Assembly (NCBI RefSeq): GCF_018704065.1
Contig: NZ_JAGUQP010000010.1
Coordinates: 1 to 64,000 of the forward strand
Length of the DNA stretch: 64,000 nt
Direction: 5' to 3'
Origin: Desulfovulcanus ferrireducens
Lineage (GTDB): Bacteria; Desulfobacterota; Desulfovibrionia; Desulfovibrionales; Desulfonatronovibrionaceae
In this document: positions 38,684 to 50,476 of the stretch, piece after piece
Layout: each line of letters begins with the position of its first letter
Numbering within the stretch: position 1 is the first letter of the stretch
Notes under the pieces: model-generated
What the model saw: only the letters and a program-made list of their open reading frames with translations
Databases searched by the model: none
Told to the model about the DNA's origin: nothing
Translations under genes and position numbers: made by a program

Positions 38684-39252
38684 TTTAGCACCACCCTTGT
38701 TAAATAATCGTTAATTAATGCCTTATGACCTTCCTCAGTCAACTTTTCGCTAACTATTTTTTCTGCAGCTTCGGCAATTTTGTCAGCCAGCTCAGCTTTA
38801 ACTGCTTCATAAGCCATTTTGGCCTCCTGTTCAGCTGACAACCTTGCCTGAGCTTTAATCTGTTCAGCTGTTTGCTTGGCCTTTTCAATAATCTGGACCT
38901 TAAGTGCCTCGCCCTGCTCCTTGGCTGCTGCTAAAATTTCCTCCCGCTCCTGCTCCAAGTTTGCGATCCGGCGTTCGACTTCTTTCAACTTCTTCTCTGC
39001 CTCATCCCGACGGGCATCTAGATCTTTTAACTCGGTCTCGATCTGATAAGTCCGACTGGAGAAAAACTGAGCAATCCTCTTACCCATAAGCTTGTAAATA
39101 ATCCCGACCACAATGACAAAATTTATTACCCGGTATACGAGATTCATCCACTTTGAAGAATCTCCCCCGCCACCGTGCTCAGAAGCCACCGCTATCCCAG
39201 CCATGAGCAAGAGCATAGCCACGGCCATGCTAATTCTGAATATTTTTCTCAA
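38680..39252 (-). CDS. atpF: ATP synthase b subunit, about 190 aa
   Basis: Subunit b is the membrane-anchored peripheral stalk. I place the start at the TTG at 39252, which has GGAGGG eight bases upstream; the longer frame to 39375 would overlap the previous gene by about 95 bases. The N-terminus then has two hydrophobic segments: a signal-like one (SMAVAMLLLMAGIAVAS) and the membrane anchor (VINFVIVVGIIYKLM). A long charged coiled coil follows. The extra hydrophobic N-terminus is typical of this subunit in Desulfovibrio-like bacteria. Confidence 0.88.
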   Translation of the reverse strand: MRKIFRISMAVAMLLLMAGIAVASEHGGGGDSSKWMNLVYRVINFVIVVGIIYKLMGKRIAQFFSSRTYQIETELKDLDARRDEAEKKLKEVERRIANLEQEREEILAAAKEQGEALKVQIIEKAKQTAEQIKAQARLSAEQEAKMAYEAVKAELADKIAEAAEKIVSEKLTEEGHKALINDYLTRVVLN

Positions 39253-39280
39253 AACACTGCCCTCCTTTTCCAAATTTATT

Positions 39281-39703
39281 TTAGGCCTGCCCCAAAATCT
39301 TTTCAGCGGCCATTTGGGCAAACTTATCGACTTGTTCTTTAAGGGCTGCGATGGCTGATTTCTTTTCAGAAGCAATCTTTTCCTTGGCGGCCTTCAAGAT
39401 TGAACCAGCCTCTGCTGAAGCAGCCTCAACGAGTTTCTTCTCTTCAGCATACCCTTCTTCCTTCATGCTCATACGTACTTCCTGAGCTTGCCTGCGGGCA
39501 TTATCCAACTCCTGCTCATATGCAGTCATCTTCTCTGAAGCCTGAGCAGTAAAGCGCTCAATCTCTTCCAACCTTTGAGCCATCACCTCTGCCCGCTTTT
39601 GAATGATCCCCCTGATTGGGCGATACAAAATAAGGTTTAACACAAGCAAAACTATCAAAAAATTAACCAATTGAATGAAAAAGGTAATGTTTAGTTCAAT
39701 CAT
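39281..39703 (-). CDS. atpF2: ATP synthase b' subunit, 140 aa
   Basis: This is a second, shorter b-type stalk subunit: one N-terminal membrane helix (FFIQLVNFLIVLLVLNLIL) and a coiled coil to the end. The b/b' pair forms a heterodimeric stalk. It heads the atp gene run in this window; no a or c subunit gene is nearby, so F0 a and c are probably encoded elsewhere, as is usual in this bacterial group. Confidence 0.92.
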   Translation of the reverse strand: MIELNITFFIQLVNFLIVLLVLNLILYRPIRGIIQKRAEVMAQRLEEIERFTAQASEKMTAYEQELDNARRQAQEVRMSMKEEGYAEEKKLVEAASAEAGSILKAAKEKIASEKKSAIAALKEQVDKFAQMAAEKILGQA

Positions 39704-39874
39704 GATGCCCCCTCAGAGTATGTGAATTTTTGTTCAAAGTCATTGCGCCTTTAGCTAATTTCAAGACTTGTGTCAAAGCATTTTTCATAAATTCTAGGCT
39801 CAAAATTGCCTGGAAACCCTTGTCACACAAGGCTTGTTAACCATTTCACAAATTTTTTTTCACAATTAAAAATC

Positions 39875-40225
39875 TTAACCCTGGACTTCTTCCTTGTCTT
39901 CTTTGGCCATATTCACTTGGCCTTGAATAATTGCTCCTTCCTCTACCATCAACGATGGAGTTGTAAGAGTACCGAAAAATTTTGCCTCTTTGTACATAAC
40001 CATTTTAGATTTGGCCAAAACATCACCGTCAACCCGTCCGCTGACAATTATCTGGCCTACTTTAATATTCCCTTTGACCAGTGCTTCTTTACCCACTACC
40101 AAGGTTCCCTCAGATTCAATCTCTCCACGAAATTCACCGTCTACACGCACTGTACCTTCAAACGCCAGCTTGCCTTCATAAAAAGTCCCTGTCCCTAAAA
40201 AAGCATTTATCTCATCTTTAGCCAT
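39875..40225 (-). CDS. bactofilin, 116 aa
   Basis: Bactofilins polymerise into cytoskeletal scaffolds. The sequence is a run of short beta-helix turns: FLGTGTFYEGKLAFEGTVRVDG, GEIESEGTLVVG, VKGNIKVGQIIVSGRVDGDV. Flanks are short and charged, as expected. It lies between the rod-shape operon and the atp operon and is co-directional with both, 172 bases upstream of b'. Confidence 0.92.
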   Translation of the reverse strand: MAKDEINAFLGTGTFYEGKLAFEGTVRVDGEFRGEIESEGTLVVGKEALVKGNIKVGQIIVSGRVDGDVLAKSKMVMYKEAKFFGTLTTPSLMVEEGAIIQGQVNMAKEDKEEVQG

Positions 40226-40316
40226 ATAGACTCCTTAATGATTAAGTGGTTTTATTAGCAAAGCAAACTAGCCAGTAATTAATATTACTGCATGAACAAC
40301 TCTACCACTCTTCTAC

Positions 40317-41429
40317 TCATCCTGACTTAAACATAAACTTACGCATGGACACATTCATTACCAAGCCAATCAAACAAAAGTTAACCAAAGATGCGCTACC
40401 TCCATAACTTATAAAAGGCAAGGGAATACCAACAACCGGCATAAGCCCAAGGACCATGCCCATATTGATTAAAACCTGCCAGAAAAAGTAAAAAAACACT
40501 CCGATTACAAGATAAGTTCCAAACTTATCCTTTGCTTCCTGAGAGACCAAAAAAATCTGATACAAGAAAGAACAAAAAAAGATGAGTAAGATTATAGAAC
40601 CAACAAACCCCCATTCTTCTCCGAACACTGCAAAGGCAAAATCCGTATGTTTTTCCGGTAAAAAGCGTAGTTGACTCTGGGTACCTTCTAAAAAACCTTT
40701 GCCCCAAAATCTACCGGATCCAATGGCAATCTGAGATTGAATAATATGATACCCTGAGCCTAAAGGATCACGCTCGGGGTTTAAAAAAGTCAGGATGCGC
40801 TCCTTCTGGTAATCGTGTAAAAAATTCCAGGCTAATGGGAGCAGCAAGGGAAGCATGATCAACAGGGTTTTAAAAACCCTCTTTTTTAACCCCTTGTATA
40901 AAATCATTCCCCCTAAAATCAAAATCAGGATCAGCCCTGACCCAAGGTCAGGTTGCTTGATAATTAGTATGGCCGGCAGCAAGGCCACACTCATAACCTT
41001 GACCAAATCCCTCCATCCAAGAACATCCTCGGTTTTCGTCAATACCTTGGCCCCTAAGATTAGCACGCACACTTTGGCCATTTCACTGGGTTGAAAATTA
41101 AAAAAACCAAGGCCCAGCCATCTTTTAGCTCCATAAATAGTTTTACCCCAGATTGGTACGCAAAGAAGAAAAATAATAGTCAGGAGATAAAGATACCAGG
41201 ATAATGATTTTAGATGCCTGTAATCAATAATCATTATCAGAAGCATAACAAGAAACCCGGCCCCTCCCCAGACCAGTTGCCTCATGTAAAAAGGTGTAAG
41301 GGTTAAGCCTCCTTCTACCCTTAAAGCACTGGCTGAATAAAGGTTGAGCACTCCGGCCCCGAACAATATAAAGGCCAGACCCAATAAACTCCAGTTTATG
41401 TGCTGCAGTAAACGGCGATCAAACATCAT
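40317..41429 (-). CDS. rodA: rod-shape SEDS glycosyltransferase RodA, 370 aa
   Basis: RodA polymerises lipid II during cell elongation with PBP2. About ten membrane helices are visible. The catalytic region FLPEKHTDFAFAVFGEEWG and the C-terminal PVVGIPLPFISYGGSA are hallmark SEDS motifs. It follows mrdA after a gap of 127 bases that holds a low-complexity repeat. Confidence 0.96.
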   Translation of the reverse strand: MMFDRRLLQHINWSLLGLAFILFGAGVLNLYSASALRVEGGLTLTPFYMRQLVWGGAGFLVMLLIMIIDYRHLKSLSWYLYLLTIIFLLCVPIWGKTIYGAKRWLGLGFFNFQPSEMAKVCVLILGAKVLTKTEDVLGWRDLVKVMSVALLPAILIIKQPDLGSGLILILILGGMILYKGLKKRVFKTLLIMLPLLLPLAWNFLHDYQKERILTFLNPERDPLGSGYHIIQSQIAIGSGRFWGKGFLEGTQSQLRFLPEKHTDFAFAVFGEEWGFVGSIILLIFFCSFLYQIFLVSQEAKDKFGTYLVIGVFFYFFWQVLINMGMVLGLMPVVGIPLPFISYGGSASLVNFCLIGLVMNVSMRKFMFKSG

Positions 41430-41439
41430 TGGGTAGATG

Positions 41440-41550
41440 AGTTTATGTGTGTGTACGGGTTAATGGGCTAATGGGTAAATGAGTGTAAGTGTTCATGAGT
41501 TAATGGGTTGATGGGTTTATGAGAGAAGGCAATCTGCCCATTAACCCACC
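41440..41550. repeat. word-like low-complexity intergenic repeat
   Basis: Between mrdA and rodA the plus strand cycles through GGGTTAATGGGCTAATGGG, TGAGTTAATGGGTTGATGGG and then the inverse CCCATTAACCC at 41537-41547. It is another member of the quasi-palindromic spacer type of this genome. No coding signal. Confidence 0.6.
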
Positions 41551-41556
41551 TCGTTT

Positions 41557-43344
41557 CTATTGTTCAAAAATAAAATCAAAGATAGCGCGAACAATGGGGC
41601 CAGCAGCAGAACCACCATGACCACCATGCTCGACCATAGCAACGACCACATAGCTTCTATCTCCTTTTTTGGCAAAGCTGGCCATCCAGGCGTGATCGCG
41701 AAAGCGATAGGGAATCTCCTCGATCTCTTTTTCCTCATATTCGCTCAAAAGCTTTACTACCTGAGCTGTGCCGGTCTTGGCTCCTATAATTATACCATCC
41801 TTTCTCAACCCCCTGGCAGTACCATGGTCAGCTTCAACTGTTCGAATCATGGCCCGGATAATCTTCTGACGAATATCATCCGCAAATGGTAAGGCTTTTG
41901 CTTTGGCCCTTGACTCTTCACTCAGCAAAGAGGGCTTATATAATTTGCCCCCGTTAACTAACGCAGACACAAACCTGGCTACTTGAAGAGGCGTAACTAG
42001 AGTATAACCCTGACCTATAGACATATTCAAAGTTTCTCCACCCTGCCAAGGTTCCTTAAATCTTTTCAATTTCCAGTTCCGGTCAGGGATCAATCCTCTC
42101 TTCTCATGGGGTAAATCAATACCCGTAAGCTGGCCAAATCCACACTTTTTAGCAAAGGAGGAAATTCTATCCACTCCTAATTCTTCTCCTAATTTGTAAT
42201 AATAAACATCACATGATTCCACCAGGGAACGCGTAAAATCTACCCGCCCATGGCCATGCTTCTTCCAGCATCGGAAAACCCGCCGGCCTAAACGATATGC
42301 ACCTGAGCAGTAAATCTTTTCTTCCAGATCAATTTTTTTCTCAAACAATCCACAAGCGGCAACGACAAGTTTAAACACTGAGCCCGGAGGATAGACACTT
42401 TGAATACATCTGTTCTGCAAAGGATGCAGTGGGTTTTTAATTAGTTTGCGCCAATCTTCTATTGAAACACCTTGCACAAACTTATTGTTGTCGTAGCTGG
42501 GGCTACTAACCAAAGAAAGAATCTGACCGGAATCAGGCTCCATGACCACTACTGCCCCGGCTCTGCCCTCCATCAACTCATAGACTTTTTTCTGCAGTTC
42601 AAGATCCAAACTCAAATGAATGTCTTCTCCTGGCTGGGGAGGACGGAGCACCTCTTCGTGCAAGCTACGACCAACAGCATCTACTTCCATTCTTTTCAGG
42701 CCCTTTTTACCTCTAAGTCTTTTTTCCAAAACGTATTCAAGGCCTTGCTTGCCTATATTATCTCCCAAGGCTAGCTCAGAATCTTTGTTCAGCTCTTCTT
42801 CACTTGCTTGAGCCACATAACCTAAAACATGGGCAAATACCGGACCTTGCAAATATTTTCTTCTGGGTCTGACCATGATTTTCAAGCCGGGCCAGCGTGG
42901 AGCATAGGCCTCAATTTTGGCTAAGACTTCAAAAGACAAATTGGGGATGATGATTTGGGGTTCAAAAGACTTTACCCGTCTTCGTCCACGTTCAAAATTA
43001 GCTTTGAGCTCATCAAAAGGAACACCTGTCCATTTACTCACTTGAAGCAGTGTCTTATCGATCTCAGGGCAATCCTCGCGAACAATGGCCAAACTATATG
43101 ACGGTTCATTAATGGCAAGAAGCTTCCCCTTGCGGTCCATGATCAGACCGCGTGGAGCATATATAGACTGTTTGCGCAACCGGTTATCTTTTGCCTTCTG
43201 GGCAAAAAACTCACCTTTATAAATTTGCAAATACCAAAGCCTTAATCCAAAGACACAAAACAGTCCCCATATGAGGACCAAAATCAAATAGGGACCATAA
43301 TCCCTTTCCCACTTTTTTTTACTATTGAACAGGCTCATGGCCAA
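41557..43344 (-). CDS. mrdA: penicillin-binding protein 2 (elongation transpeptidase), 595 aa
   Basis: PBP2 cross-links peptidoglycan with RodA. A membrane anchor (about 17-37) is followed by the dimerisation domain and the transpeptidase domain. The active-site SxxK is in PPGSVFKLV, the second motif in VESCDVYYY, and KTG in IIGAKTGTAQV. The start overlaps the mreD stop by 23 bases. Length is typical. Confidence 0.97.
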   Translation of the reverse strand: MAMSLFNSKKKWERDYGPYLILVLIWGLFCVFGLRLWYLQIYKGEFFAQKAKDNRLRKQSIYAPRGLIMDRKGKLLAINEPSYSLAIVREDCPEIDKTLLQVSKWTGVPFDELKANFERGRRRVKSFEPQIIIPNLSFEVLAKIEAYAPRWPGLKIMVRPRRKYLQGPVFAHVLGYVAQASEEELNKDSELALGDNIGKQGLEYVLEKRLRGKKGLKRMEVDAVGRSLHEEVLRPPQPGEDIHLSLDLELQKKVYELMEGRAGAVVVMEPDSGQILSLVSSPSYDNNKFVQGVSIEDWRKLIKNPLHPLQNRCIQSVYPPGSVFKLVVAACGLFEKKIDLEEKIYCSGAYRLGRRVFRCWKKHGHGRVDFTRSLVESCDVYYYKLGEELGVDRISSFAKKCGFGQLTGIDLPHEKRGLIPDRNWKLKRFKEPWQGGETLNMSIGQGYTLVTPLQVARFVSALVNGGKLYKPSLLSEESRAKAKALPFADDIRQKIIRAMIRTVEADHGTARGLRKDGIIIGAKTGTAQVVKLLSEYEEKEIEEIPYRFRDHAWMASFAKKGDRSYVVVAMVEHGGHGGSAAGPIVRAIFDFIFEQ

Positions 43345-43779
43345 ATAGTTTTTTATATGCCGGAAAAATAACCGCCCACATACCCAAATAAACTACGAAC
43401 TGGGTTACAAACATTTTCATGGAAAAAAACTCAACTACAATTTCCTGTAAGTTACCCAAAATATAGAGAAGAATTGACCGACATATAGTCAGACCCAAAA
43501 AATAACCAAAGACAAAAAATAAATTTGTAGGTGTAAGCAGCCAGGTACCTAAAACAAAAAGTAAAAACAGCCCTAATTCCAGAAGAATTATCAGCCCAAA
43601 GTTTAGACTTCCTACTCCCTCCTGGACAAACAGGACCACGATACCCAGAAGTATGGCAGACTTCAGACGATTAAATTGGAGCAAAACCAGGAGACCTGGA
43701 CTGAAAAAATCAGTGCCGGGGACAAGTTCTTGACCCCAGATACACAAAAAAAAATAACCGAGCCAAAAACAAAAAGGAT

Positions 43780-46043
<2,264 letters not shown>

Positions 46044-47006
46044 ATGAACCGATATTACAGCTTATCAACTTACCTGCGCACTCGTTTTGGGGAACGCGTC
46101 CAAAAAATACCTTTAGATGCGGGATTTTCCTGTCCCAACCGAGACGGTACAATTTCCAGAAACGGATGTATTTTTTGCAACCCAAACGGGTCTGGTACCG
46201 GACTAGGCTCCAAGGGCTTAAGCTTGAAAGAACAATACTTATTTTGGCAAGAAAAATTTTCAAAAAAATATAAGGCCAAACTATTTCTGGCATATCTTCA
46301 ATCATATACTAACACTTACGGCCCGTTAAAAAAAATTGAAGAGATACTTGAACAGCTAAAAAATCTACCGGGATTAGTCGGTTTATGTCTCGGCACCAGG
46401 CCTGATTGCCTGGACAATGATAAGTTAAACCTTTTAGCTTCTTACCCCTTCCAGGAAATCTGGTTAGATCTGGGCCTGCAAAGCTCCAATAATCGCACCT
46501 TAGAGCTTATCAACCGGGGACATAAAGCCGAGGACTTTACCAGGGCCGCCACCCTTGCCCATAAAATGGGCATCAAAACTTGCGCCCATATCATTGCTGG
46601 CCTACCCCGAGAAACCCTGGAAGATTTTCTGGAAACCATTGATTTTTTAAACAAGCTGCCCATATCAGGCATCAAAATTCATAACCTCTATATTTGTAAG
46701 GATACCCCTCTGGCAAAACTCTGGCGCACAGGTGTTTACAAACCGCTAACCATGGACGAGTATATTCTCTGGCTAGAACGAGCTCTTTTTTCGCTCAGAC
46801 CAGATATAGTCATCCACCGTTTAAACGGCGACCCAGCTCCTAACGAACTCTTAGCTCCGGACTGGGCCAGTCAAAAACATGTTATTTTGAAAAAAATCAA
46901 GCAGAGTTTGGTCGATAAAAATCTATGGCAAGGCAAATCCTCGCACCCCGACACCATTCCCCCCTGGTTTGAAGGAAGTCGGGAAGATGGGAAGTTGGGA
47001 AGTTAA
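46044..47006 (+). CDS. radical SAM protein, TIGR01212/YhcC family, 320 aa
   Basis: A radical SAM enzyme with the family-specific cluster spacing CPNRDGTISRNGCIFC near residue 28, followed by downstream motifs LCLGTRPDC and LGLQSSNNRTLELINRGH. The substrate of the YhcC family is not known to me. I use the ATG at 46044, which has GGAG five bases ahead; a TTG four codons earlier is possible. The last codons run into low-complexity intergenic-type sequence (GSREDGKLGS), so the C-terminus may have been extended by it. Confidence 0.9.
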   Translation: MNRYYSLSTYLRTRFGERVQKIPLDAGFSCPNRDGTISRNGCIFCNPNGSGTGLGSKGLSLKEQYLFWQEKFSKKYKAKLFLAYLQSYTNTYGPLKKIEEILEQLKNLPGLVGLCLGTRPDCLDNDKLNLLASYPFQEIWLDLGLQSSNNRTLELINRGHKAEDFTRAATLAHKMGIKTCAHIIAGLPRETLEDFLETIDFLNKLPISGIKIHNLYICKDTPLAKLWRTGVYKPLTMDEYILWLERALFSLRPDIVIHRLNGDPAPNELLAPDWASQKHVILKKIKQSLVDKNLWQGKSSHPDTIPPWFEGSREDGKLGS

Positions 47007-47038
47007 GAGGTTAAGAAGTTGAAAAGTTGAGTAAGTAC

Positions 47039-47515
47039 ATGGAGCATGAAGTTTTTGGCAATTCTTTTTTTATCCTTAAGGTAAGCTGGAAAGAAGGACA
47101 GATTTATTCCACCAGCATAACCAGGACTGGAAAAAATATAGCAAACACCCCTTCATGTTCTTATTACCATCCTTATTCTAAAATTATCGCCCAAAACATC
47201 GCCAATTATGAAACGCAAAAATCTGTAATATGGCCTGAGGCCCCTCTTTTTTGGGAGAGAGTTTCGCCATTTTCCAAAGTAGTTCTATCGACCCTGCTGA
47301 CACGGGTAGGTTTTGGTCAAGTAGTTACTTATAGTCAACTGGCCCAAATGTGCGGTAAGCCCAAGGCCATCAGAGCGGTTGGGCAAGTTATGGCGCATAA
47401 CCCCTGGCCTCTACTTGTCCCCTGCCATAGAGTCATTGCCCAAAAAAGCTTGGGAGGCTTTGGGCCGGGTCTTGAACTAAAAAAAACGATCTTGCACCTG
47501 GAAGGCGTAATCTAA
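47039..47515 (+). CDS. ogt: methylated-DNA--protein-cysteine methyltransferase, 158 aa
   Basis: This suicide enzyme removes alkyl groups from O6-alkylguanine. The active-site PCHR motif is in LLVPCHRVIAQKSLGGFG, preceded by the DNA-binding helix with GQVVTYSQLAQMCGKPKAIRAVG and the arginine finger. The start could be the ATG at 47039 or a TTG at 47027; neither has a strong ribosome site. It follows the radical SAM gene after a low-complexity spacer. Confidence 0.93.
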   Translation: MEHEVFGNSFFILKVSWKEGQIYSTSITRTGKNIANTPSCSYYHPYSKIIAQNIANYETQKSVIWPEAPLFWERVSPFSKVVLSTLLTRVGFGQVVTYSQLAQMCGKPKAIRAVGQVMAHNPWPLLVPCHRVIAQKSLGGFGPGLELKKTILHLEGVI

Positions 47516-47555
47516 AATTCACCCATCCAACTACGCTTTCTCCCAACATAACCGC

Positions 47556-47584
47556 TTGACTAAGTCCTTTTTTGAGTTTAATTT
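47556..47584 (+). promoter_or_regulatory. sigma70-type promoter of rpmH
   Basis: TTGACT (47556-47561) and TAATTT (47579-47584) are separated by 17 bases, and rpmH starts 33 bases after the -10. This is a good sigma70-type match ahead of a highly expressed ribosomal protein gene. No start site data. Confidence 0.6.
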
Positions 47585-47616
47585 GTGAATTTACTTTTTT
47601 GGAAGGAGCGAAAAAA

Positions 47617-47751
47617 ATGAAGAGAACTTATCAACCAAGCAAGACTAGAAGAAAAAGAACTCACGGATTTTTGGTCCGCATGAGGACAAAAAACGGACGC
47701 AAAGTGATTAACAGAAGAAGGGCAAAGGGTAGGAAAAGATTAGCCGTCTAA
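47617..47751 (+). CDS. rpmH: 50S ribosomal protein L34, 44 aa
   Basis: L34 is a small basic protein of the large subunit. The sequence [18 protein letters not shown] and the ending [16 protein letters not shown] are unmistakable. GGAAGGAG precedes the ATG. Its 3' end overlaps the reconstructed rnpA start. Confidence 0.98.
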   Translation: MKRTYQPSKTRRKRTHGFLVRMRTKNGRKVINRRRAKGRKRLAV

Positions 47752-48101
47752 CTTTTCCCAAAAAATTCAGGATCACTAAACGGCCCCTGTATCTTGCATG
47801 CTATTCCAGGGGCCGTCGTTATTTTACACCACATTTTATTCTCTTTGTTCTTCCCCAGGATTTGGGGCATTGGCGGCTCGGTATTGCGGTCAGCAAAAAA
47901 ATTGGCTCCGCAGTGAAAAGAAATCGCCTTAAAAGACTGATTAAAGAATTCTTTCGCCTACATCAAAATGAAATAAACTTGAGTGCTGATATTGTTGTTG
48001 TGCCAAAAAAAACAAAAGATTTGGACAAGTTGGATCTACACAAAGTCGAACACGAACTCGCTGCAGTAATTAATATCATAGAAAAAAAACATAATCCGTG
48101 A
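47739..48101 (+). CDS. rnpA: ribonuclease P protein component, about 120 aa, apparent ATT start
   Basis: RnpA is the protein cofactor of RNase P, which trims tRNA 5' ends. The first conventional start (TTG at 47862) would leave only 79 residues and lose the conserved N-terminus. The same frame is open up to 47733 and encodes that N-terminus: [13 protein letters not shown], a CYSRGRRYF block and [10 protein letters not shown], before the RNR motif ([17 protein letters not shown]). No ATG, GTG or TTG lies in that stretch; ATT at 47739 overlaps rpmH by 13 bases and has AGGA four bases upstream. A 10-bp hairpin lies inside this coding region. Confidence 0.85.
   Translation: MSRLTFPKKFRITKRPLYLACYSRGRRYFTPHFILFVLPQDLGHWRLGIAVSKKIGSAVKRNRLKRLIKEFFRLHQNEINLSADIVVVPKKTKDLDKLDLHKVEHELAAVINIIEKKHNP
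47780..47816 (+). terminator. terminator-like hairpin inside rnpA
   Basis: ACGGCCCCTG (47780-47789) and CAGGGGCCGT (47807-47816) are perfect 10-base inverted arms with a 17-base loop, followed by CGTTATTTT. It lies 28 bases after the rpmH stop but within the RnpA coding frame. It could end most rpmH transcripts and so keep RnpA low. The T-tract is weak, so termination is only a possibility. Confidence 0.5.
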
Positions 48102-48187
48102 TTCGAAATTCGTGGCTTCTTTTATTCGAGTCCAAATTTGTTTGCCTTTTTTATAAATCACGAATTAGGATCACGAGTCATAAAAAT

Positions 48188-48436
48188 ATGCGTACATTCC
48201 TTGTTTCTTGCATCTCGCTTTATCAAAAGTTTATTTCTCCCCTCTATCATCCATGTTGCCGTTACTATCCTACTTGTTCAAATTATGCCCGGGAAGCAAT
48301 AACGCGTCACGGGATTTGTAAAGGTTTGATCCTCTCCCTTTTGCGTATTTTAAAATGTAACCCTTTATTCTCAGGGGGCATTGACCCTGTCCCTGATAAA
48401 CTGACAATTTTTAGGAGCAATAAAGCCGATGGATAA
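48188..48436 (+). CDS. yidD: membrane protein insertion efficiency factor YidD, 82 aa
   Basis: YidD assists membrane protein insertion with YidC. The family core is clear: [28 protein letters not shown] with its conserved cysteines, then [20 protein letters not shown] use the ATG at 48188, since the family begins there; a longer frame from 48098 covers a low-complexity inverted spacer (48098-48180). It overlaps yidC by 8 bases. Confidence 0.94.
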   Translation: MRTFLVSCISLYQKFISPLYHPCCRYYPTCSNYAREAITRHGICKGLILSLLRILKCNPLFSGGIDPVPDKLTIFRSNKADG

Positions 48437-50036
48437 TAAAAGAGTACTCGCTGCTGTTATCTTGTCACTAGCTGTTTTGGTTCTCTGGAACTGGCTTTTC
48501 CCACCTGTTCCCCCAAAGCAGAACTCAGTCAACCAGACTCAGATCCAGAATGCAACGCCCCAAGAGACTAAAAAAACCGAACCAAGCAGTTCATCCGCTG
48601 TCGTGTCTGATTCTCCCCTCGTATTTAATCCGGCCAGGGGGCAAAAAATAACCGTTGAGACCCCCTTGTACAAAGCAGTGTTCAATTCACAAGGTGGAAT
48701 TTTAGAACATTTTATCCTCAAGAAATATAAACAGAGCATAAAGCCAGATGCCCCGAATATCGACTTGATCACACCGGAAGCCTTACCCAAAGGCCCACTG
48801 GGTATTGTGTGGGACAAAATACCAACTTGGATTAAAGCTGAGTGGTCAACTAGTGGTAATGATGTGATCCTTAGCTCCGGGCAAACCCATACACTGACCT
48901 TTGTGGGCAGGCTGGGAAATCTTGAATTCCACCGACAGTTAAATTTTTATGCAGACTCTTATCAGATAAAAGAAACCTTGCAGGTACTAAACCTGGCGTC
49001 TAGTCTTGTCCCGGGAGAACTCTCTTTTATCATATCCAGCCCAAGCCTTAGTAAAGAAGGGGATCGTTACAACCCAACCCGCATAGCCTATTTTAATGAA
49101 GATGGCTTATATGAAGAAAGCGATAAAGATGACTTGAAACTTGGTCTTAAAGTCGATCCACCTGTCAAGTGGGGGGCTATTACCAGCAACTATTTTCTCC
49201 TGAGTCTAATTCCTGGCGATACAGACATGACCTTCAAGACCAAACTGGAAAAAAACATCTATCGTCTGGCCTTAAGCCAGAAGATCCAGGTTGCGGGTAA
49301 TATGCAGTCGCAAATTTCTTGTACCTATTACCTTGGTCCCAAAGATGATAAATATTTAAGTAAGGCCCCGGCTGACCTTCAAGCAGCCGTTCATTACGGC
49401 TGGTTTGACATTATTGCAAAACCTTTAATCAAGGTTCTAAATTTCTTTTATAACTATACGGGCAACTACGGTTTGGCCATCATTATTCTGACCATCATCA
49501 TCAAAATCCTATTCTGGCCCCTATCGCAAAAAAGTTATCAATCAATGAACCAGATGAAAAAGCTGCAACCCATGATGGCCAAAATCCGGGAGAAATATAA
49601 AGATGATCGACAAAAAATGAATGAAGAGTTAATGCGGTTGTATAAAACTTATAAAGTCAATCCCGCAGGCGGCTGCTTGCCCATGGTCATTCAAATTCCT
49701 GTATTTTTTGCTCTGTATCAAGCTCTGCTTGGGGCAATTGAACTTCGCCACGCGCCGTTTATCTATCATCTGCCTTTTACAGACATAGTCTGGCTGGCAG
49801 ACCTGTCAGCGAAAGATCCTTTTTACATTACCCCCTTGATTATGGGCGCAACTATGTTTATCCAACAAAAAATGACGCCTGCTCCAGGGGATCCAACCCA
49901 GGCCAAAATCATGCTCTTTATGCCAATAATATTTACTTTCTTGTTCATGAATTTTCCATCTGGGCTGGTGATCTACTGGCTGGTAAATAACATTCTCTCC
50001 ATCGCCCAACAATGGTGGATGCTCAAAAAATCTTAA
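48429..50036 (+). CDS. yidC: membrane protein insertase YidC, 535 aa
   Basis: YidC inserts proteins into the inner membrane with or without Sec. It has an N-terminal anchor (about 7-24), a large periplasmic domain (about 60-320), and the conserved C-terminal five-helix core with [21 protein letters not shown] (read as two segments) and [14 protein letters not shown]. Overlaps yidD at its start. Length is standard. Confidence 0.97.
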   Translation: MDNKRVLAAVILSLAVLVLWNWLFPPVPPKQNSVNQTQIQNATPQETKKTEPSSSSAVVSDSPLVFNPARGQKITVETPLYKAVFNSQGGILEHFILKKYKQSIKPDAPNIDLITPEALPKGPLGIVWDKIPTWIKAEWSTSGNDVILSSGQTHTLTFVGRLGNLEFHRQLNFYADSYQIKETLQVLNLASSLVPGELSFIISSPSLSKEGDRYNPTRIAYFNEDGLYEESDKDDLKLGLKVDPPVKWGAITSNYFLLSLIPGDTDMTFKTKLEKNIYRLALSQKIQVAGNMQSQISCTYYLGPKDDKYLSKAPADLQAAVHYGWFDIIAKPLIKVLNFFYNYTGNYGLAIIILTIIIKILFWPLSQKSYQSMNQMKKLQPMMAKIREKYKDDRQKMNEELMRLYKTYKVNPAGGCLPMVIQIPVFFALYQALLGAIELRHAPFIYHLPFTDIVWLADLSAKDPFYITPLIMGATMFIQQKMTPAPGDPTQAKIMLFMPIIFTFLFMNFPSGLVIYWLVNNILSIAQQWWMLKKS

Positions 50037-50476
50037 TTCAAGAAAGATTAACAACGCCCGGTTCATTTAATTTAACCTTGGCTCAAACTAAAGAGAGTGT
50101 GGAGTTTAAAGTCAAAAATCTAGAGTTTAGGGTAACGAGTGTCGAGTATAAAAACAAAAAATAACAGCATAGCCAGGCACGCTCTAAAAAGAAGTCAATG
50201 CCACACAACCCAAAACTCGTAACTCGTAACTCTTTTTAACAAAAAATTAAGATAAACAATAGCTACCAGGAAAAGCTCTTAATCCAAAAAAAACTTAAAT
50301 TAACTCTACACTCTAAACAGCAAACTAAATAAAGTTTGAGCACAATTCCCAACCTTGACTTGTGGGCAATGGAGAGAAAAGCATGGAAACTTAGGTTGGG
50401 AGACCACCTCGATAATTAAACCTGCTCTTTGAAAATATGTATAACCGGGCCAATACACTTGACTGAAGGAGTTAGC
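50037..50476. other. intergenic region yidC-jag with word-like repeats and a hairpin
   Basis: About 440 bases with no supported gene. From 50095 to 50330 it repeats and inverts words such as GTGTGGAGTTTAAAGT, AACTCGTAACTCGTAACTC and CTACACTCTAAAC. At 50348-50400 CCCAACCT pairs with AGGTTGGG around a 37-base loop, about 77 bases before the jag start, and might be a structured leader. Confidence 0.5.

Noticed and set aside
47516-47616. Replication origin next to rpmH
   Set aside because: rpmH is often near oriC, but no dnaA gene or cluster of DnaA boxes is visible; only a promoter was found.
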